This document shows positions 32,660 to 42,995 of a stretch of DNA of 59,513 nt, piece after piece. Under the pieces are notes generated by a model, which worked only from the letters and a program-made list of their open reading frames with translations, had not been told where the DNA came from and did not search any database. Position 1 is the stretch's first letter. Each line of letters begins with the position of its first letter. A program made the translations under genes and the position numbers. Source of the stretch: Chitinilyticum litopenaei DSM 21440 (GTDB lineage: Bacteria > Pseudomonadota > Gammaproteobacteria > Burkholderiales > Chitinibacteraceae); contig NZ_ATZJ01000024.1 in NCBI RefSeq assembly GCF_000428145.1, positions 1 to 59,513 on the forward strand, read 5' to 3'.

Positions 32660-34627
32660 ATGGGCACTATCGATTCCGTACTGAAAGAAAACCGCCTTTT
32701 CCCGCCGAGCGACGATTTCCGCGTCAAGGCCAATGTATCCGGCATGGACGGTTACAACGCCCTGTGCGATAAGGCCAACAGTGACTACGCCGGCTTCTGG
32801 GGCGACCTGGCCCGCGAACTGGTGAGCTGGAAGAAGCCCTTCACCACGGTACTGAACGACAGCAATGCCCCGTTCTTCAAGTGGTTTGAAGATGGCGAGA
32901 TGAATGTTTCCTACAACTGTCTGGATCGCCACCTGGCTGCGCACGGCGACAAGACCGCGATCATCTTTGAAGCCGACGACGGTGCCGTTACCCATGTCAG
33001 CTATCGCGAGCTCTATACCCGCGTCTGCCAGTTCGCCAACGGCCTCAAGAGCCTGGGCGTGAAGAAGGGTGACCGCGTGGTCATCTACATGCCGCACGGC
33101 GTCGAAGCCATTACCGCCATGCAGGCCTGCGCGCGTATCGGCGCAATTCACTCCGTCGTATTCGGCGGCTTCTCCGCCGGCGCGCTGCGCGACCGCATCC
33201 AGGATGCCGCCGCCAAGATCGTCATCACCGCCAACGAAACCGTGCGTGGCGGCAAGACCACGCCGCTGAAGGCCATCACCGACGAAGCCATGGGCCTGGG
33301 CGGCTGCGACTCCGTCGAGAAAATTGTGGTCTTCCAGCGCACGCAGAATGCGCCGGATCACTGGGATGCCCGCAATATCTGGTGGCACGAGCTGATCAAG
33401 GATCAGGCTGGTGAATGCGAGCCGGAATGGATGAATGCCGAAGATCCGCTGTTCATCCTCTACACCTCCGGCTCCACCGGCAAGCCCAAGGGCGTGCAGC
33501 ACAGCAGCGCCGGCTACTTCCTCGGCACGCAGGTAACGATGAAGTGGGTATTCGACTACAAGGAAAGCGATGTGTACTGGTGCACGGCCGATGTGGGCTG
33601 GATCACCGGCCACAGCTACATCGCCTACGGCCCGCTGGGCATCGGTGCGACGCAAGTGGTCTTCGAAGGCGTGCCGACCTATCCGGATGCCTCGCGCTTC
33701 TGGCAAATGATCGAAAAGCACAAGGTCACCACATTCTACACCGCACCGACCGCCATCCGCTCGCTGATCAAGCTCGGCGGCGATCTGCCGAAGAACTACG
33801 ACCTGTCCAGCCTGCGCCTCTTGGGCACCGTGGGTGAGCCGATCAATCCGGAAGCCTGGATGTGGTATCACGAAGTGGTCGGCGGCGGTCGCTGCCCCAT
33901 CGTCGACACCTGGTGGCAAACCGAAACCGGCGCCAACATGATTGCGCCGCTGCCGGGCGCGGCCGCCACCAAGCCGGGCTCATGCACGCTGCCGCTGCCG
34001 GGCATCATCGCCGACATCGTCGATGAATCCGGTGCACCGGTGGAAGCCGGCAAGGGCGGCTTCCTCGTGATCAGCAAGCCGTGGCCGTCGATGGTGCGCA
34101 CGATCTGGGGCGACCCGGAGCGCTTCAAGAAGACCTACTTCCCGGAAGACTACAACGGCAAGCTGTACCTGGCCGGCGACTCCGCGCACCGCGACGAGAA
34201 CGGCTACATCTGGATCATGGGCCGCATCGACGACGTGCTGAACGTCTCCGGTCACCGCCTGGGCACGATGGAAATCGAATCGGCACTGGTGGCCAACCCG
34301 CTGGTGGCCGAAGCCGCCGTGGTCGGCAAGCCGCACGACATCAAGGGCGAATCGGTCGTGGCCTACGTGGTGCTCAAGAGCAGCCGCCCGGATGGCGAAG
34401 ACGCCAAGAAGATCGCCAAGGAACTGCGCGAATGGGTCGCCCACGAAATCGGCAAGATCGCCCAGCCGGATGAAATCCGCTTTGGCGACAACCTGCCGAA
34501 AACCCGCTCGGGCAAGATCATGCGCCGCCTGCTGCGTGACATCGCCAAGGGCGCGGAAATCACCGCCGACACCTCCACGCTGGAAAACCCGGCGATTCTG
34601 GAGCAACTGCGCCAGAGCGCCATCTGA
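32660..34627 (+). CDS. acs: Acetyl-CoA synthetase
   Basis: Makes acetyl-CoA from acetate, ATP and CoA. 655 residues, family length. Core motifs: YTSGSTGKPKGV (about 270-281), VDTWWQTETGANMI, and YLAGDSAHRDENGYIWIMGRIDDVLNVSGHRLGT. The C-terminal PKTRSGKIMRR carries the lysine acetylated by Pat-type enzymes. Works with ActP upstream in acetate use. Followed by an intrinsic terminator. Confidence 0.98.
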   Translation: MGTIDSVLKENRLFPPSDDFRVKANVSGMDGYNALCDKANSDYAGFWGDLARELVSWKKPFTTVLNDSNAPFFKWFEDGEMNVSYNCLDRHLAAHGDKTAIIFEADDGAVTHVSYRELYTRVCQFANGLKSLGVKKGDRVVIYMPHGVEAITAMQACARIGAIHSVVFGGFSAGALRDRIQDAAAKIVITANETVRGGKTTPLKAITDEAMGLGGCDSVEKIVVFQRTQNAPDHWDARNIWWHELIKDQAGECEPEWMNAEDPLFILYTSGSTGKPKGVQHSSAGYFLGTQVTMKWVFDYKESDVYWCTADVGWITGHSYIAYGPLGIGATQVVFEGVPTYPDASRFWQMIEKHKVTTFYTAPTAIRSLIKLGGDLPKNYDLSSLRLLGTVGEPINPEAWMWYHEVVGGGRCPIVDTWWQTETGANMIAPLPGAAATKPGSCTLPLPGIIADIVDESGAPVEAGKGGFLVISKPWPSMVRTIWGDPERFKKTYFPEDYNGKLYLAGDSAHRDENGYIWIMGRIDDVLNVSGHRLGTMEIESALVANPLVAEAAVVGKPHDIKGESVVAYVVLKSSRPDGEDAKKIAKELREWVAHEIGKIAQPDEIRFGDNLPKTRSGKIMRRLLRDIAKGAEITADTSTLENPAILEQLRQSAI

Positions 34628-34672
34628 GACGCTCCGACACGAGTATCAACTGCTTTCACGGCAGACACTTTG

Positions 34673-34697
34673 CCCCCGCCTTGTGCGGGGGTTTTTT
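34673..34697 (+). terminator. acs intrinsic terminator
   Basis: CCCCCGC-cttgt-GCGGGGG then T6, 45 bp past the acs stop. Confidence 0.92.
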
Positions 34698-34778
34698 CTT
34701 GCCGCGCCGACCTACACCAGCGCGCCTGCACTTGCAGGCGCAACCGAACTGCGGAAGGGCCGCAACAAAAATTAGCCG

Positions 34779-34825
34779 GGTATCGACCCACAACCTCAGC
34801 AGGCCTTTAGCTGCAGAACAATACC
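34779..34825. repeat. 47-bp bipartite palindrome, copy 8 (intact ends)
   Basis: GGTATCGACC at the left and AGAACAATACC at the right, 47 bp. Lies between the acs terminator and the 3' end of the convergent Mth938-type gene. Confidence 0.8.
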
Positions 34826-34835
34826 CTGCGTAAAG

Positions 34836-35204
34836 TCAGTCGTAGAGCACTGCCGCCACCACCTGCCGGCCTTCGGCGCACAGGATGTTGAACGTACGGC
34901 ACAGTGCGCCGTTATCGAGAAAATCCACGCCAATCCGTGCGGCACTGAGGGCGGCATAACTGGCCGGATGGCCAAAACGCAGCGTTTTCCCGGTGCCGAT
35001 CAGCACCACCTCGGGATTCAGCGCCAGAATGGCTTCGATCTCGGTGGGGCCGAGCGCAGTCAGCGCCTGCGCCGACCATGGCACGACAGCCGCGCTGGCC
35101 ACGAGCACGGGTCCATGGTGGCGTTGCTGGTTGACCTCGACAAAATCGTCGCCGTAGGCGGTGAACTGGTTCAGATTGCCAGCCTTGCTTTGGTGCAGCT
35201 TCAT
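34836..35204 (-). CDS. Mth938-like (DUF498) domain protein
   Basis: 122 residues: MKLHQSKAGNLNQFTAYGDDFVEVN start and the PEVVLIGTGKTLRFGHP core typical of the Mth938/NDUFAF3-like family, which in other organisms assists respiratory complex assembly. Bacterial role is not established. Start at 35204 preferred to 35255 because family members begin near here. Divergent from alaA (135-bp gap). Confidence 0.9.
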   Translation of the reverse strand: MKLHQSKAGNLNQFTAYGDDFVEVNQQRHHGPVLVASAAVVPWSAQALTALGPTEIEAILALNPEVVLIGTGKTLRFGHPASYAALSAARIGVDFLDNGALCRTFNILCAEGRQVVAAVLYD

Positions 35205-35339
35205 CGGTCTCTCGCGGCAATAAAAAACAGGGCGGATTCTACCAGCCCGGGCCACGGGAATCAGCGCAATTCATCCGCCGAAGGCCGGCAAGTTTCGCTA
35301 GAATATGGGGTTTTCCCCACCCTTAGCCCCAGGCCGTTT

Positions 35340-36566
35340 ATGGAAGCCATCCTGAAGTCCAACAAGCTGCTCAACGTCTGCTACGAAATCCGTGGCCCGG
35401 TACCGGAGCGAGCGCGGCAGATGGAAGAAGACGGCCATCGCATCATCAAGCTCAATATCGGCAACCTGGCGCCGTTCGGCTTTGACGCGCCGGAGGAAGT
35501 GGTGCAGGACGTGATCCGCAACCTGCCGGCCGCTGCCGGCTATGTGGACAGCAAGGGCCTGTTCCAGGCACGCAAGGCCATCATGCATTACACGCAGGAA
35601 AAGAACATTGCCGATGTCACGGTGGACGACATCTACATCGGCAATGGCGCGTCCGAGCTGATCGTGATGGCGATGCAGGCGCTGCTGAACAACGGCGACG
35701 AAGTGCTGGTGCCGATGCCGGATTACCCGCTGTGGACGGCCGCCGTGAGCCTGGCCGGTGGCAAGCCGCGCCACTACCTGTGCGACGAGCAGCAGGACTG
35801 GATGCCGGCGCTGGACGACATCCGCGCCAAGATCACCGACCGCACCCGCGCGCTGGTGCTGATCAACCCGAACAACCCGACCGGCGCGCTGTACTCCGAC
35901 GAAATGCTGCTGGCGCTAATCGAGATTGCCCGCCAGCACAAACTGATCATTTTCGCCGATGAAATCTACGACAAGGTGCTCTACGACGGGCGCACGCACA
36001 CCTCGATCGCCTCGCTGGCGGACGACCTGCTGTTTGTCACCTTCAATGGCCTGTCGAAAAACTACCGTGCCTGCGGCTATCGCGCCGGCTGGATGGTCGT
36101 TTCCGGCAACAAGAAGATCGCCCGTGATTACATCGAGGGGCTGAACATCCTCTCGACCATGCGCCTGTGCGCCAATGTCCCTGCGCAGTATGCGATCCAG
36201 ACCGCGCTGGGCGGCTACCAGAGCATCAACGATCTGGTACGCCCGGGCGGGCGGCTGGCGCGCCAGCGCGACATCGCGCACGAACTGCTGACCAGCATTC
36301 CCGGCGTGAGCTGCGTCAAGCCGCAGGCGGCGCTGTACATGTTCCCGAAACTCGACCCGAAGCTGTATCCGGTCAGCGACGACCAGCAGCTGATTCTGGA
36401 ACTGCTGCAGGAAGAAAAGGTGCTGCTGGTACAAGGCACCGGCTTCAACTGGCACCAGCCCGACCACTTCCGCGTCGTCTTCCTGCCGCAGGGCGACGAC
36501 CTGCAGGACGCCATTGCCCGCATCGCGCGCTTCCTGGACGGCTGGCGCAAGCGCCACGGCACCTGA
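35340..36566 (+). CDS. alaA: Alanine-synthesizing aminotransferase (AlaA/YfbQ type)
   Basis: PLP fold-type I transaminase making alanine from pyruvate and glutamate. 408 residues: LNIGNLAPFGFDAPEE, YVDSKGLFQARKAI, VPMPDYPLW, INPNNPTGALYS, FADEIYDKVLYDG and the PLP lysine in FNGLSKNYRACGYRAGW (near residue 240). Precedes hom and thrC as in many Neisseriales, forming an amino-acid block. Start fixed by MEAILKSNKL. Confidence 0.94.
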   Translation: MEAILKSNKLLNVCYEIRGPVPERARQMEEDGHRIIKLNIGNLAPFGFDAPEEVVQDVIRNLPAAAGYVDSKGLFQARKAIMHYTQEKNIADVTVDDIYIGNGASELIVMAMQALLNNGDEVLVPMPDYPLWTAAVSLAGGKPRHYLCDEQQDWMPALDDIRAKITDRTRALVLINPNNPTGALYSDEMLLALIEIARQHKLIIFADEIYDKVLYDGRTHTSIASLADDLLFVTFNGLSKNYRACGYRAGWMVVSGNKKIARDYIEGLNILSTMRLCANVPAQYAIQTALGGYQSINDLVRPGGRLARQRDIAHELLTSIPGVSCVKPQAALYMFPKLDPKLYPVSDDQQLILELLQEEKVLLVQGTGFNWHQPDHFRVVFLPQGDDLQDAIARIARFLDGWRKRHGT

Positions 36567-36567
36567 G

Positions 36568-36614
36568 GGTATACCTCCAGAGCCCTTACTAATAAAAGCA
36601 GTCAGAGCAATACA
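36568..36614. repeat. 47-bp bipartite palindrome, copy 9 (last base altered)
   Basis: GGTATACCTCCAGAGCC at the left, AGAGCAATACA at the right. Begins 1 bp past the alaA stop and aligns well with copy 2 (CCAGAGCC-TTAC segment). Confidence 0.75.
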
Positions 36615-36659
36615 CAAGAACGTATCCAATCAACATCACTGGCAATCAGGAAACGAGCA

Positions 36660-37967
36660 ATGAAACCGATCTATGTAGGCCTGTGTGGCGTCGGCACCGT
36701 CGGCGGCGGCACGGCAACCGTACTCAAACGCAACGCGGAAGAAATCGCCCGCCGCGCCGGTCGCCCGATTGTGGTCAAGATGGCCGCCAACCGCGACCTG
36801 GAACGCGCGCGTGAAGTCTGCGGCCCGGATGTCACCGTCGTCGACGATGCGCTGGCGGTGGTCAACAATCCCGAGATCGACATCGTCGTCGAACTGATCG
36901 GCGGCACGACCATTGCGAAAGAGATCGTGCTCAAGGCCATCGAGAACGGCAAGCACGTGGTCACTGCCAACAAGAAGCTGATTGCCGAATACGGCAACGA
37001 AATCTTCGCGCGCGCGCAGGAAAAGGGCGTGATCGTCGCCTTCGAAGCGGCCGTCGCCGGCGGCATTCCCATCATCAAGGCGCTGCGCGAGGGGCTAACC
37101 GCCAACAAGATCGAATGGGTGGCCGGCATCATCAACGGCACGTCCAACTTCATCCTGACCGAGATGCGCGACAAGGGCGCGGCGTTTGCCGACGTGCTCA
37201 AGGAAGCGCAACGCCTCGGTTACGCCGAAGCCGACCCGACGTTTGACATCGAAGGCCATGACGCCGCGCACAAGCTGACCATCATGAGCGCGATTGCCTT
37301 CGGCATCCCGGTGCAGTTCGACAAGGCTTACCTCGAAGGCATCAGCAAGCTCGACGCCACCGACATCAAGTACGCGATGGAGCTGGGCTACCGCATCAAG
37401 CTGCTGGGCGTGACCCGCCGCCGCCCGAACGGCATCGAGCTGCGCGTGGCGCCGACGCTGATCCCGCAAAAGCGCCTGATCGCCAATGTCGATGGCGTCA
37501 TGAACGCCGTACTGGTCAAGGGCGACGCCGTCGGCGCGACGCTGTATTACGGCCCGGGCGCCGGCGCCGAGCCGACCGCTTCGTCGGTGATTGCCGACCT
37601 GGTTGACATCACCCGCCTGCACACCGCCGACCCGGAACACCGCGTGCCGCATCTGGCCTTCCAGCCGAGCAAGCTCGCCGACCTGCCCATCCTGCCCGTC
37701 GACGAGATCGAGACCTGCTACTACCTGCGCCTGAACGCGCAGGACCAGGCCGGCGTGCTCGCCGATGTGACGCGCATCCTGGCTGATGGCGGCATTTCGG
37801 TCGACGCGATGCTGCAAAAGGAAGCGGGCGAAGCCGGCCGCACCGACATCATCATCGTCACGCACCTGGCCATCGAGAAGCACGTCAATGCCGCCATCGC
37901 CAAGATCGAAGCGCTGGCAACGATCAACGGCCCGGTGGTGAAGCTGCGCCTCGAACACCTCGGTTGA
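36660..37967 (+). CDS. hom: Homoserine dehydrogenase
   Basis: Reduces aspartate semialdehyde to homoserine for threonine and methionine synthesis. 435 residues: NAD(P)-binding GLCGVGTVGGGTATVL, catalytic region AGIINGTSNFILTEM, ADPTFDIEGHDAAHKLTIM, and a C-terminal ACT domain (from about residue 350, YYLRLNAQDQAGVLADVTRILAD) for threonine feedback. The 207-bp gap to thrC is filled with repeats. Confidence 0.98.
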   Translation: MKPIYVGLCGVGTVGGGTATVLKRNAEEIARRAGRPIVVKMAANRDLERAREVCGPDVTVVDDALAVVNNPEIDIVVELIGGTTIAKEIVLKAIENGKHVVTANKKLIAEYGNEIFARAQEKGVIVAFEAAVAGGIPIIKALREGLTANKIEWVAGIINGTSNFILTEMRDKGAAFADVLKEAQRLGYAEADPTFDIEGHDAAHKLTIMSAIAFGIPVQFDKAYLEGISKLDATDIKYAMELGYRIKLLGVTRRRPNGIELRVAPTLIPQKRLIANVDGVMNAVLVKGDAVGATLYYGPGAGAEPTASSVIADLVDITRLHTADPEHRVPHLAFQPSKLADLPILPVDEIETCYYLRLNAQDQAGVLADVTRILADGGISVDAMLQKEAGEAGRTDIIIVTHLAIEKHVNAAIAKIEALATINGPVVKLRLEHLG

Positions 37968-37983
37968 TTCGCGATATCGTAGG

Positions 37984-38057
37984 GTGTGCAAATCCCGCAG
38001 GGGTTTGCGCACCGAATTGATTGATGCCCCGCGTGCGCAAATCCGAGATTTGCGCAC
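37984..38057. repeat. Two GTGCGCAAATC hairpins
   Basis: Hairpin GTGTGCAAATCCC-gcag-GGGTTTGCGCAC (37984-38012) and hairpin GTGCGCAAATC-cga-GATTTGCGCAC (38033-38057). Related sequence makes this a compound intergenic repeat of the 'GTAGGGTGCGCAAAT' type seen in several proteobacteria. Confidence 0.75.
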
Positions 38058-38073
38058 CCAACATGGCTTAGCA

Positions 38074-38157
38074 CGTAGGATGGGTTGAGCGCAGCGATAC
38101 CCATCATTGCAACACCATCCATGATGGGTATCGGCCTGTGGCCTCCACCCATCCTAC
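38074..38157. repeat. GTAGGATGGGT long imperfect hairpin
   Basis: GTAGGATGGGT (38074-38084) pairs with ACCCATCCTAC (38147-38157), and CGATACCCATCAT (38096-38108) pairs with ATGATGGGTATCG (38121-38133). This is the common 'GTAGGATGGGTTGAGCGCAGCGATACCCATC' intergenic family. Together with the preceding hairpins it fills the hom-thrC gap. Confidence 0.8.
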
Positions 38158-38173
38158 ATTACAGGCACATACC
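38127..38173. repeat. 47-bp bipartite palindrome, copy 10 (shares a hairpin arm)
   Basis: GGTATCGGCC at 38127 and ACATACC ending at 38173, exactly 47 bp and just before the thrC ATG. Its left end is also the right arm of the GTAGGATGGGT hairpin, so this copy could be composite or accidental. Confidence 0.55.
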
Positions 38174-38174
38174 C

Positions 38175-39620
38175 ATGCGTTACATCTCCACCCGCGGCGG
38201 CATGGCCCCGCTTCCGTTCAGCGACATCCTGCTGGGCGGCCTGGCTCCCGATGGCGGCCTGTCGATTCCGGAAATCTATCCGCACTTCTCGCTCGACGCA
38301 CTGAAGAAACTGGCCAGCCTTGAATACCGTGATCTGGCCTTTGCCATCATCCATCATTTTGTCGACGACATCGATCACGCCACGCTGCAAAAGCTGATCG
38401 ACAAGACCTACACGGCCGAGGTGTACTGCAACGGCCGTGACCCGCTGGTCGCCCGCGAAATCACGCCGGTGCTGAAGCTGGAGAACAATCTTTATATCCA
38501 GGAACTCTCCAACGGCCCGACACTGGCGTTCAAGGACATGGCGATGCAGCTCCTGGGCAACCTGTTTGAACACGTACTGAGCGTGCGCGGCGAGCAGGTC
38601 AACATCGTCGGCGCAACGTCGGGCGACACCGGCAGCGCGGCCGAGTACGCGATGCGCGGCAAGAAGGGCGTCAACGTGTTCATGCTCAGCCCGCACGGCA
38701 AGATGAGCCCCTTCCAGCGCGCGCAGATGTACAGCCTGCAGGACAAGAACATCTTCAATCTGGCGGTGAAGAGCTTCTTCGACCAGTGCCAGGACATCGT
38801 CAAGGCGATCAACAATGACGCCGAATTCAAGGCGCAGTACAAGATTGGTGCGGTGAACTCGATCAACTGGGGCCGCATCGTTGCGCAGGTGGTGTACTAC
38901 TTCAAGGGCTATTTTGCCGTCGCCAAGAATGTGGGTGATCCGGTGGACTTCTGCGTGCCATCCGGCAACTTCGGCAATATCTGCGCCGGCCACATCGCAC
39001 GCCAGATGGGCCTGCCGATCCGCAAACTGGTCGTTGCCACCAATGAAAACGACGTGCTCGACGAGTTCTTCAAGACCGGCGCCTACCGCCCGCGCACCAT
39101 CCAGGAGACGCTGGAAACGTCCAGCCCATCGATGGACATCGCCAAGGCATCGAATCTGGAGCGTTTCGTGTTCGACCTGGTCGGCCGCGACAGCAAGCGG
39201 CTTGCCGAACTGTGGCAAAGCGTCGAGAAGGGCGAAGGCTTTACCCTGCCCTCGCCCGATTTCGAGCGCATGCAGAATGTCTTCGGCTTTGTTTCCGAGC
39301 AGAGCAGTCACACTGAGCGCGTCGCGCACATCCGCGAAGTGTTCGAGAAATATGGCGTGGAAATCGACCCGCACACCGCCGATGGCTACAAGGCTGCCAA
39401 GGCCCACCGTGATCCGGCGGTCGCCATGGTGATCCTGGAAACCGCGCTGCCGGCCAAGTTCGAGGCCACCATGGTCGAAGCATTGGGCCGCGCGCCGTCC
39501 CGCCCGGAACACCTGCACGGCATCGAAGAATTGCCGCAACGCTGCGACATTCTGGAAGCAGATGTGCATGCGGTACAGGCCTTCATCCGCAGCAAGATCG
39601 CCCCTGCTGCTCAGCAGTAA
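38175..39620 (+). CDS. thrC: Threonine synthase
   Basis: Converts O-phosphohomoserine to threonine (PLP). 481 residues: MRYISTRGG start, ELSNGPTLAFKDMAMQLLGNLFEHVL with the PLP lysine (FKDMA, near residue 118), GATSGDTGSAAEYAM, and the C-terminal domain of the long-form gamma/proteobacterial type. Start fixed by the ATG directly after the repeat. Followed by a terminator hairpin. Confidence 0.98.
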   Translation: MRYISTRGGMAPLPFSDILLGGLAPDGGLSIPEIYPHFSLDALKKLASLEYRDLAFAIIHHFVDDIDHATLQKLIDKTYTAEVYCNGRDPLVAREITPVLKLENNLYIQELSNGPTLAFKDMAMQLLGNLFEHVLSVRGEQVNIVGATSGDTGSAAEYAMRGKKGVNVFMLSPHGKMSPFQRAQMYSLQDKNIFNLAVKSFFDQCQDIVKAINNDAEFKAQYKIGAVNSINWGRIVAQVVYYFKGYFAVAKNVGDPVDFCVPSGNFGNICAGHIARQMGLPIRKLVVATNENDVLDEFFKTGAYRPRTIQETLETSSPSMDIAKASNLERFVFDLVGRDSKRLAELWQSVEKGEGFTLPSPDFERMQNVFGFVSEQSSHTERVAHIREVFEKYGVEIDPHTADGYKAAKAHRDPAVAMVILETALPAKFEATMVEALGRAPSRPEHLHGIEELPQRCDILEADVHAVQAFIRSKIAPAAQQ

Positions 39621-39762
39621 CGGATGCTGAAACGCAACTGATCCGCGCAAGCCATCCCGGTACGCGCCGGCATGCTGTTGGGCAGACCTGCGCCAGATGT
39701 CTTTCGCTGTGTGCTGCCGCAATGGCAGCAAGATGGCAGCAGAATCCTGCCATGCAAAACAG

Positions 39763-39797
39763 AAAAGCCGCAGTGCAGAACCTGCGGCTTTTCTTTG
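39763..39797 (+). terminator. thrC terminator hairpin
   Basis: AAAAGCCGCAG (39763-39773) pairs with CTGCGGCTTTT (39782-39792), followed by CTTT. Symmetrical A/T flanks allow action on both strands. It lies 142 bp past thrC. Confidence 0.8.
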
Positions 39798-39844
39798 GGT
39801 ATTGGCACACAAGCCAATGCCATTATTGCCCCTGGCCACATACC
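39798..39844. repeat. 47-bp bipartite palindrome, copy 11 (intact)
   Basis: GGTATTGGCACACAAGCC at the left and GGCCACATACC at the right, 47 bp. Lies between the two terminators separating convergent thrC and ugpC-type genes. Confidence 0.85.
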
Positions 39845-39880
39845 CTCCAGGCAGGAGCAGCGTGAACTCCTTCGCAGCCA

Positions 39881-39910
39881 ACAAAAAACCCGCTTGCGCG
39901 GGTTTTTTGT
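39881..39910 (-). terminator. Terminator of the sugar ABC operon
   Basis: ACAAAAAACCCGC (39881-39893) pairs with GCGGGTTTTTTGT (39898-39910). The T6 run on the minus strand is just past the ATPase gene end (39928). Confidence 0.9.
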
Positions 39911-39927
39911 TCTGTCGGGCAAAGCGC

Positions 39928-41031
<1,104 letters not shown>

Positions 41032-41079
41032 TTTCGATTCCTTGCTATTTATATGTGTTGGATTCTGTAGGTAACCTGC

Positions 41080-41985
41080 TTACTTCACCGCGCCGTCCAT
41101 GCCGGAGATAAAGTAGCGCTGGGTGAAGGCAAAGAAGACAAGCACCGGTACTACGGTCATCACAATCGCAGCCATCAGGATGTTGTCCGAGGTCGCAAAC
41201 GGACCGGTCAGATCATTGAACACGCCCACGGCCAGCGGCAGCTTTTCCTTGGAGGTCATCACGATGGACGGCCACAGGTAGTCGTTCCAGGCGTTCACCA
41301 GCGTGAAGATCGCCAGTGCCGCGATCGACGGAGCAGTAACCGGCACCATGACCTTCCAGAGGATCTGCATTTCGGTCGCGCCATCCACACGGGCGGCGTC
41401 GATCAGGTCCTGCGGGATGGCTTCGAAGGCCTGCTTCATCAGGAAGATGCCGAAGGCGCCGGCGAAGTTCGGCACGATGGCGCCGAAATAGCTGTCCAGA
41501 CCAATCCACGCACGCATATTCCAGTCAGAACCCAGGCCAATGCTTTCCTGAATCCAGTTGCCGAAATCACCGAAGTGCTTGAGCGTGATGAAGTTCGGCA
41601 CGATACCCACTTCGGATGGCAGCATCATCGTGGCGATGATGGCGACGAAGATCAGACCGCGACCCGGGAACTTCATGCGCGCCAGCGGATAACCCGCTAG
41701 CACCGAAATCGCCACCACACCAATGATGGTGAAGAAGGACATGATGGTCGAATTCTTCAGGTAGGTCAGGAAGGGCATTTCCTGGAACACACGCTCGAAC
41801 CACATGAAGCTCGGTTCGTGCGGCCAGAAACCGGCCGGGAAGGTGTACATTTTGGAGGCGTCAACGGACAGACCGGAGCACAGCGCCCAAACGAACGGGA
41901 AGGTGGTGAAAATCGCAAAGGCAATCAAGCCGGCGTAATGCCCGGTCAGCCCCAGCGCTTGTCGTACGGATTTACTCATTGCCAT
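41080..41985 (-). CDS. Sugar ABC transporter permease (MalG type)
   Basis: 301 residues, six transmembrane segments and the inner-membrane permease loop EAAxxDGA-x-I variant in LIDAARVDGATEMQILWKVMVPVTAPSIAAL (about residues 195-225). Second permease of a carbohydrate-uptake-1 transporter. Confidence 0.93.
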   Translation of the reverse strand: MAMSKSVRQALGLTGHYAGLIAFAIFTTFPFVWALCSGLSVDASKMYTFPAGFWPHEPSFMWFERVFQEMPFLTYLKNSTIMSFFTIIGVVAISVLAGYPLARMKFPGRGLIFVAIIATMMLPSEVGIVPNFITLKHFGDFGNWIQESIGLGSDWNMRAWIGLDSYFGAIVPNFAGAFGIFLMKQAFEAIPQDLIDAARVDGATEMQILWKVMVPVTAPSIAALAIFTLVNAWNDYLWPSIVMTSKEKLPLAVGVFNDLTGPFATSDNILMAAIVMTVVPVLVFFAFTQRYFISGMDGAVK

Positions 41986-42005
41986 GATCAGGATTCCTCG
42001 CTGTT

Positions 42006-42896
42006 TTATTTCTTGTCGCCGAAGAAACGGAACTGGATGATCGCCAGGATCATGCAGAAGAAGGTCACTACCAGACCGGCAGCAGCGGCACGGCCAAAGT
42101 TGTAGTTGCGGAAGGCCTGGTCATACACATAGAACAGCGCGGTGTAGGTATCGGACTGGCCCTTGGTCAGCACGATCACTTCCTGGAAGGCCTTCATCGC
42201 GGCAATGGTCGACAGCAGCGTGCACAACAGGATGGTCGGCTTGACCATGGGCACGGTGATCTTCCAGAAACGGTCCCAGGCATTGGCGCCATCGAGAATC
42301 GCCGCTTCTTCCACCTCGGCCGGAATGGCTTGCAGGCCGGCAAGGTAGAGCACCATGTAGTAGCCCAGACCCTTCCAGAAGGTGAAGACCATCACGGAGT
42401 AGATCGCGATGTCGGGATTGCCGATCCAGTCGATTTCGACACGGGTGAACTCGCCCTGCAGCATGCCGAGTGCATGGCCGATCCAGGTCAGGAAGCCGTT
42501 GAGCATGCCGTCATACTTGTAGACGAATGCCCAGGCCACGCCAGCCACGGAGATGGCGGTGATGACGGGAATGTAGTAGGTAGCACGGAAGAAGGTCATG
42601 CCCGGCAGCTTGTTGTTGACAAGCTTGGCAATGACCAGAGCGGCGAGCTGGATACACGGAACAACCAGCAGATACAGCAGCGAGTTTTTCAGTGCACTGT
42701 GAAACAGCTCTTCTTCGTAAATGTATTTGAAGTGGGCAAAGTCGTTCCAGGTTGCGGTGCCATCGGCAATCGCATAATCCTGGAACGCCAGATAGGTGTT
42801 GTAACCTACCGGCCAGAAGGTAAAGATGGCCATCAGGATCAAGGCTGGCGCCAAGAACAGATAGGCAACGGCGGTGTAACTGCTGGAGTTTTTCAC
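42006..42896 (-). CDS. Sugar ABC transporter permease (MalF type)
   Basis: 296 residues, six transmembrane segments, EAA-type loop in AEVEEAAILDGANAWDRFWKITVPMVKPTILL (about 197-228). Lies 20 bp upstream of the MalG-type gene on the same strand. Belongs with the downstream ATPase and one or both binding proteins. Confidence 0.93.
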   Translation of the reverse strand: MKNSSSYTAVAYLFLAPALILMAIFTFWPVGYNTYLAFQDYAIADGTATWNDFAHFKYIYEEELFHSALKNSLLYLLVVPCIQLAALVIAKLVNNKLPGMTFFRATYYIPVITAISVAGVAWAFVYKYDGMLNGFLTWIGHALGMLQGEFTRVEIDWIGNPDIAIYSVMVFTFWKGLGYYMVLYLAGLQAIPAEVEEAAILDGANAWDRFWKITVPMVKPTILLCTLLSTIAAMKAFQEVIVLTKGQSDTYTALFYVYDQAFRNYNFGRAAAAGLVVTFFCMILAIIQFRFFGDKK

Positions 42897-42995
42897 GGCG
42901 TAACTCGACTGTGTTTTATTGATCTTGTCGGAAATAGAACAGGGCCGCCGAAAGACGGCCCTGTTTTTAGAGCAGCGAGCTAGTAATACTAACTA

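Noticed and set aside
33864..33910. GGTAT with ACACC at 47 bp inside acs
   Set aside because: The right end differs and the interior lacks the GCC-GCC half-site pattern; fits chance.
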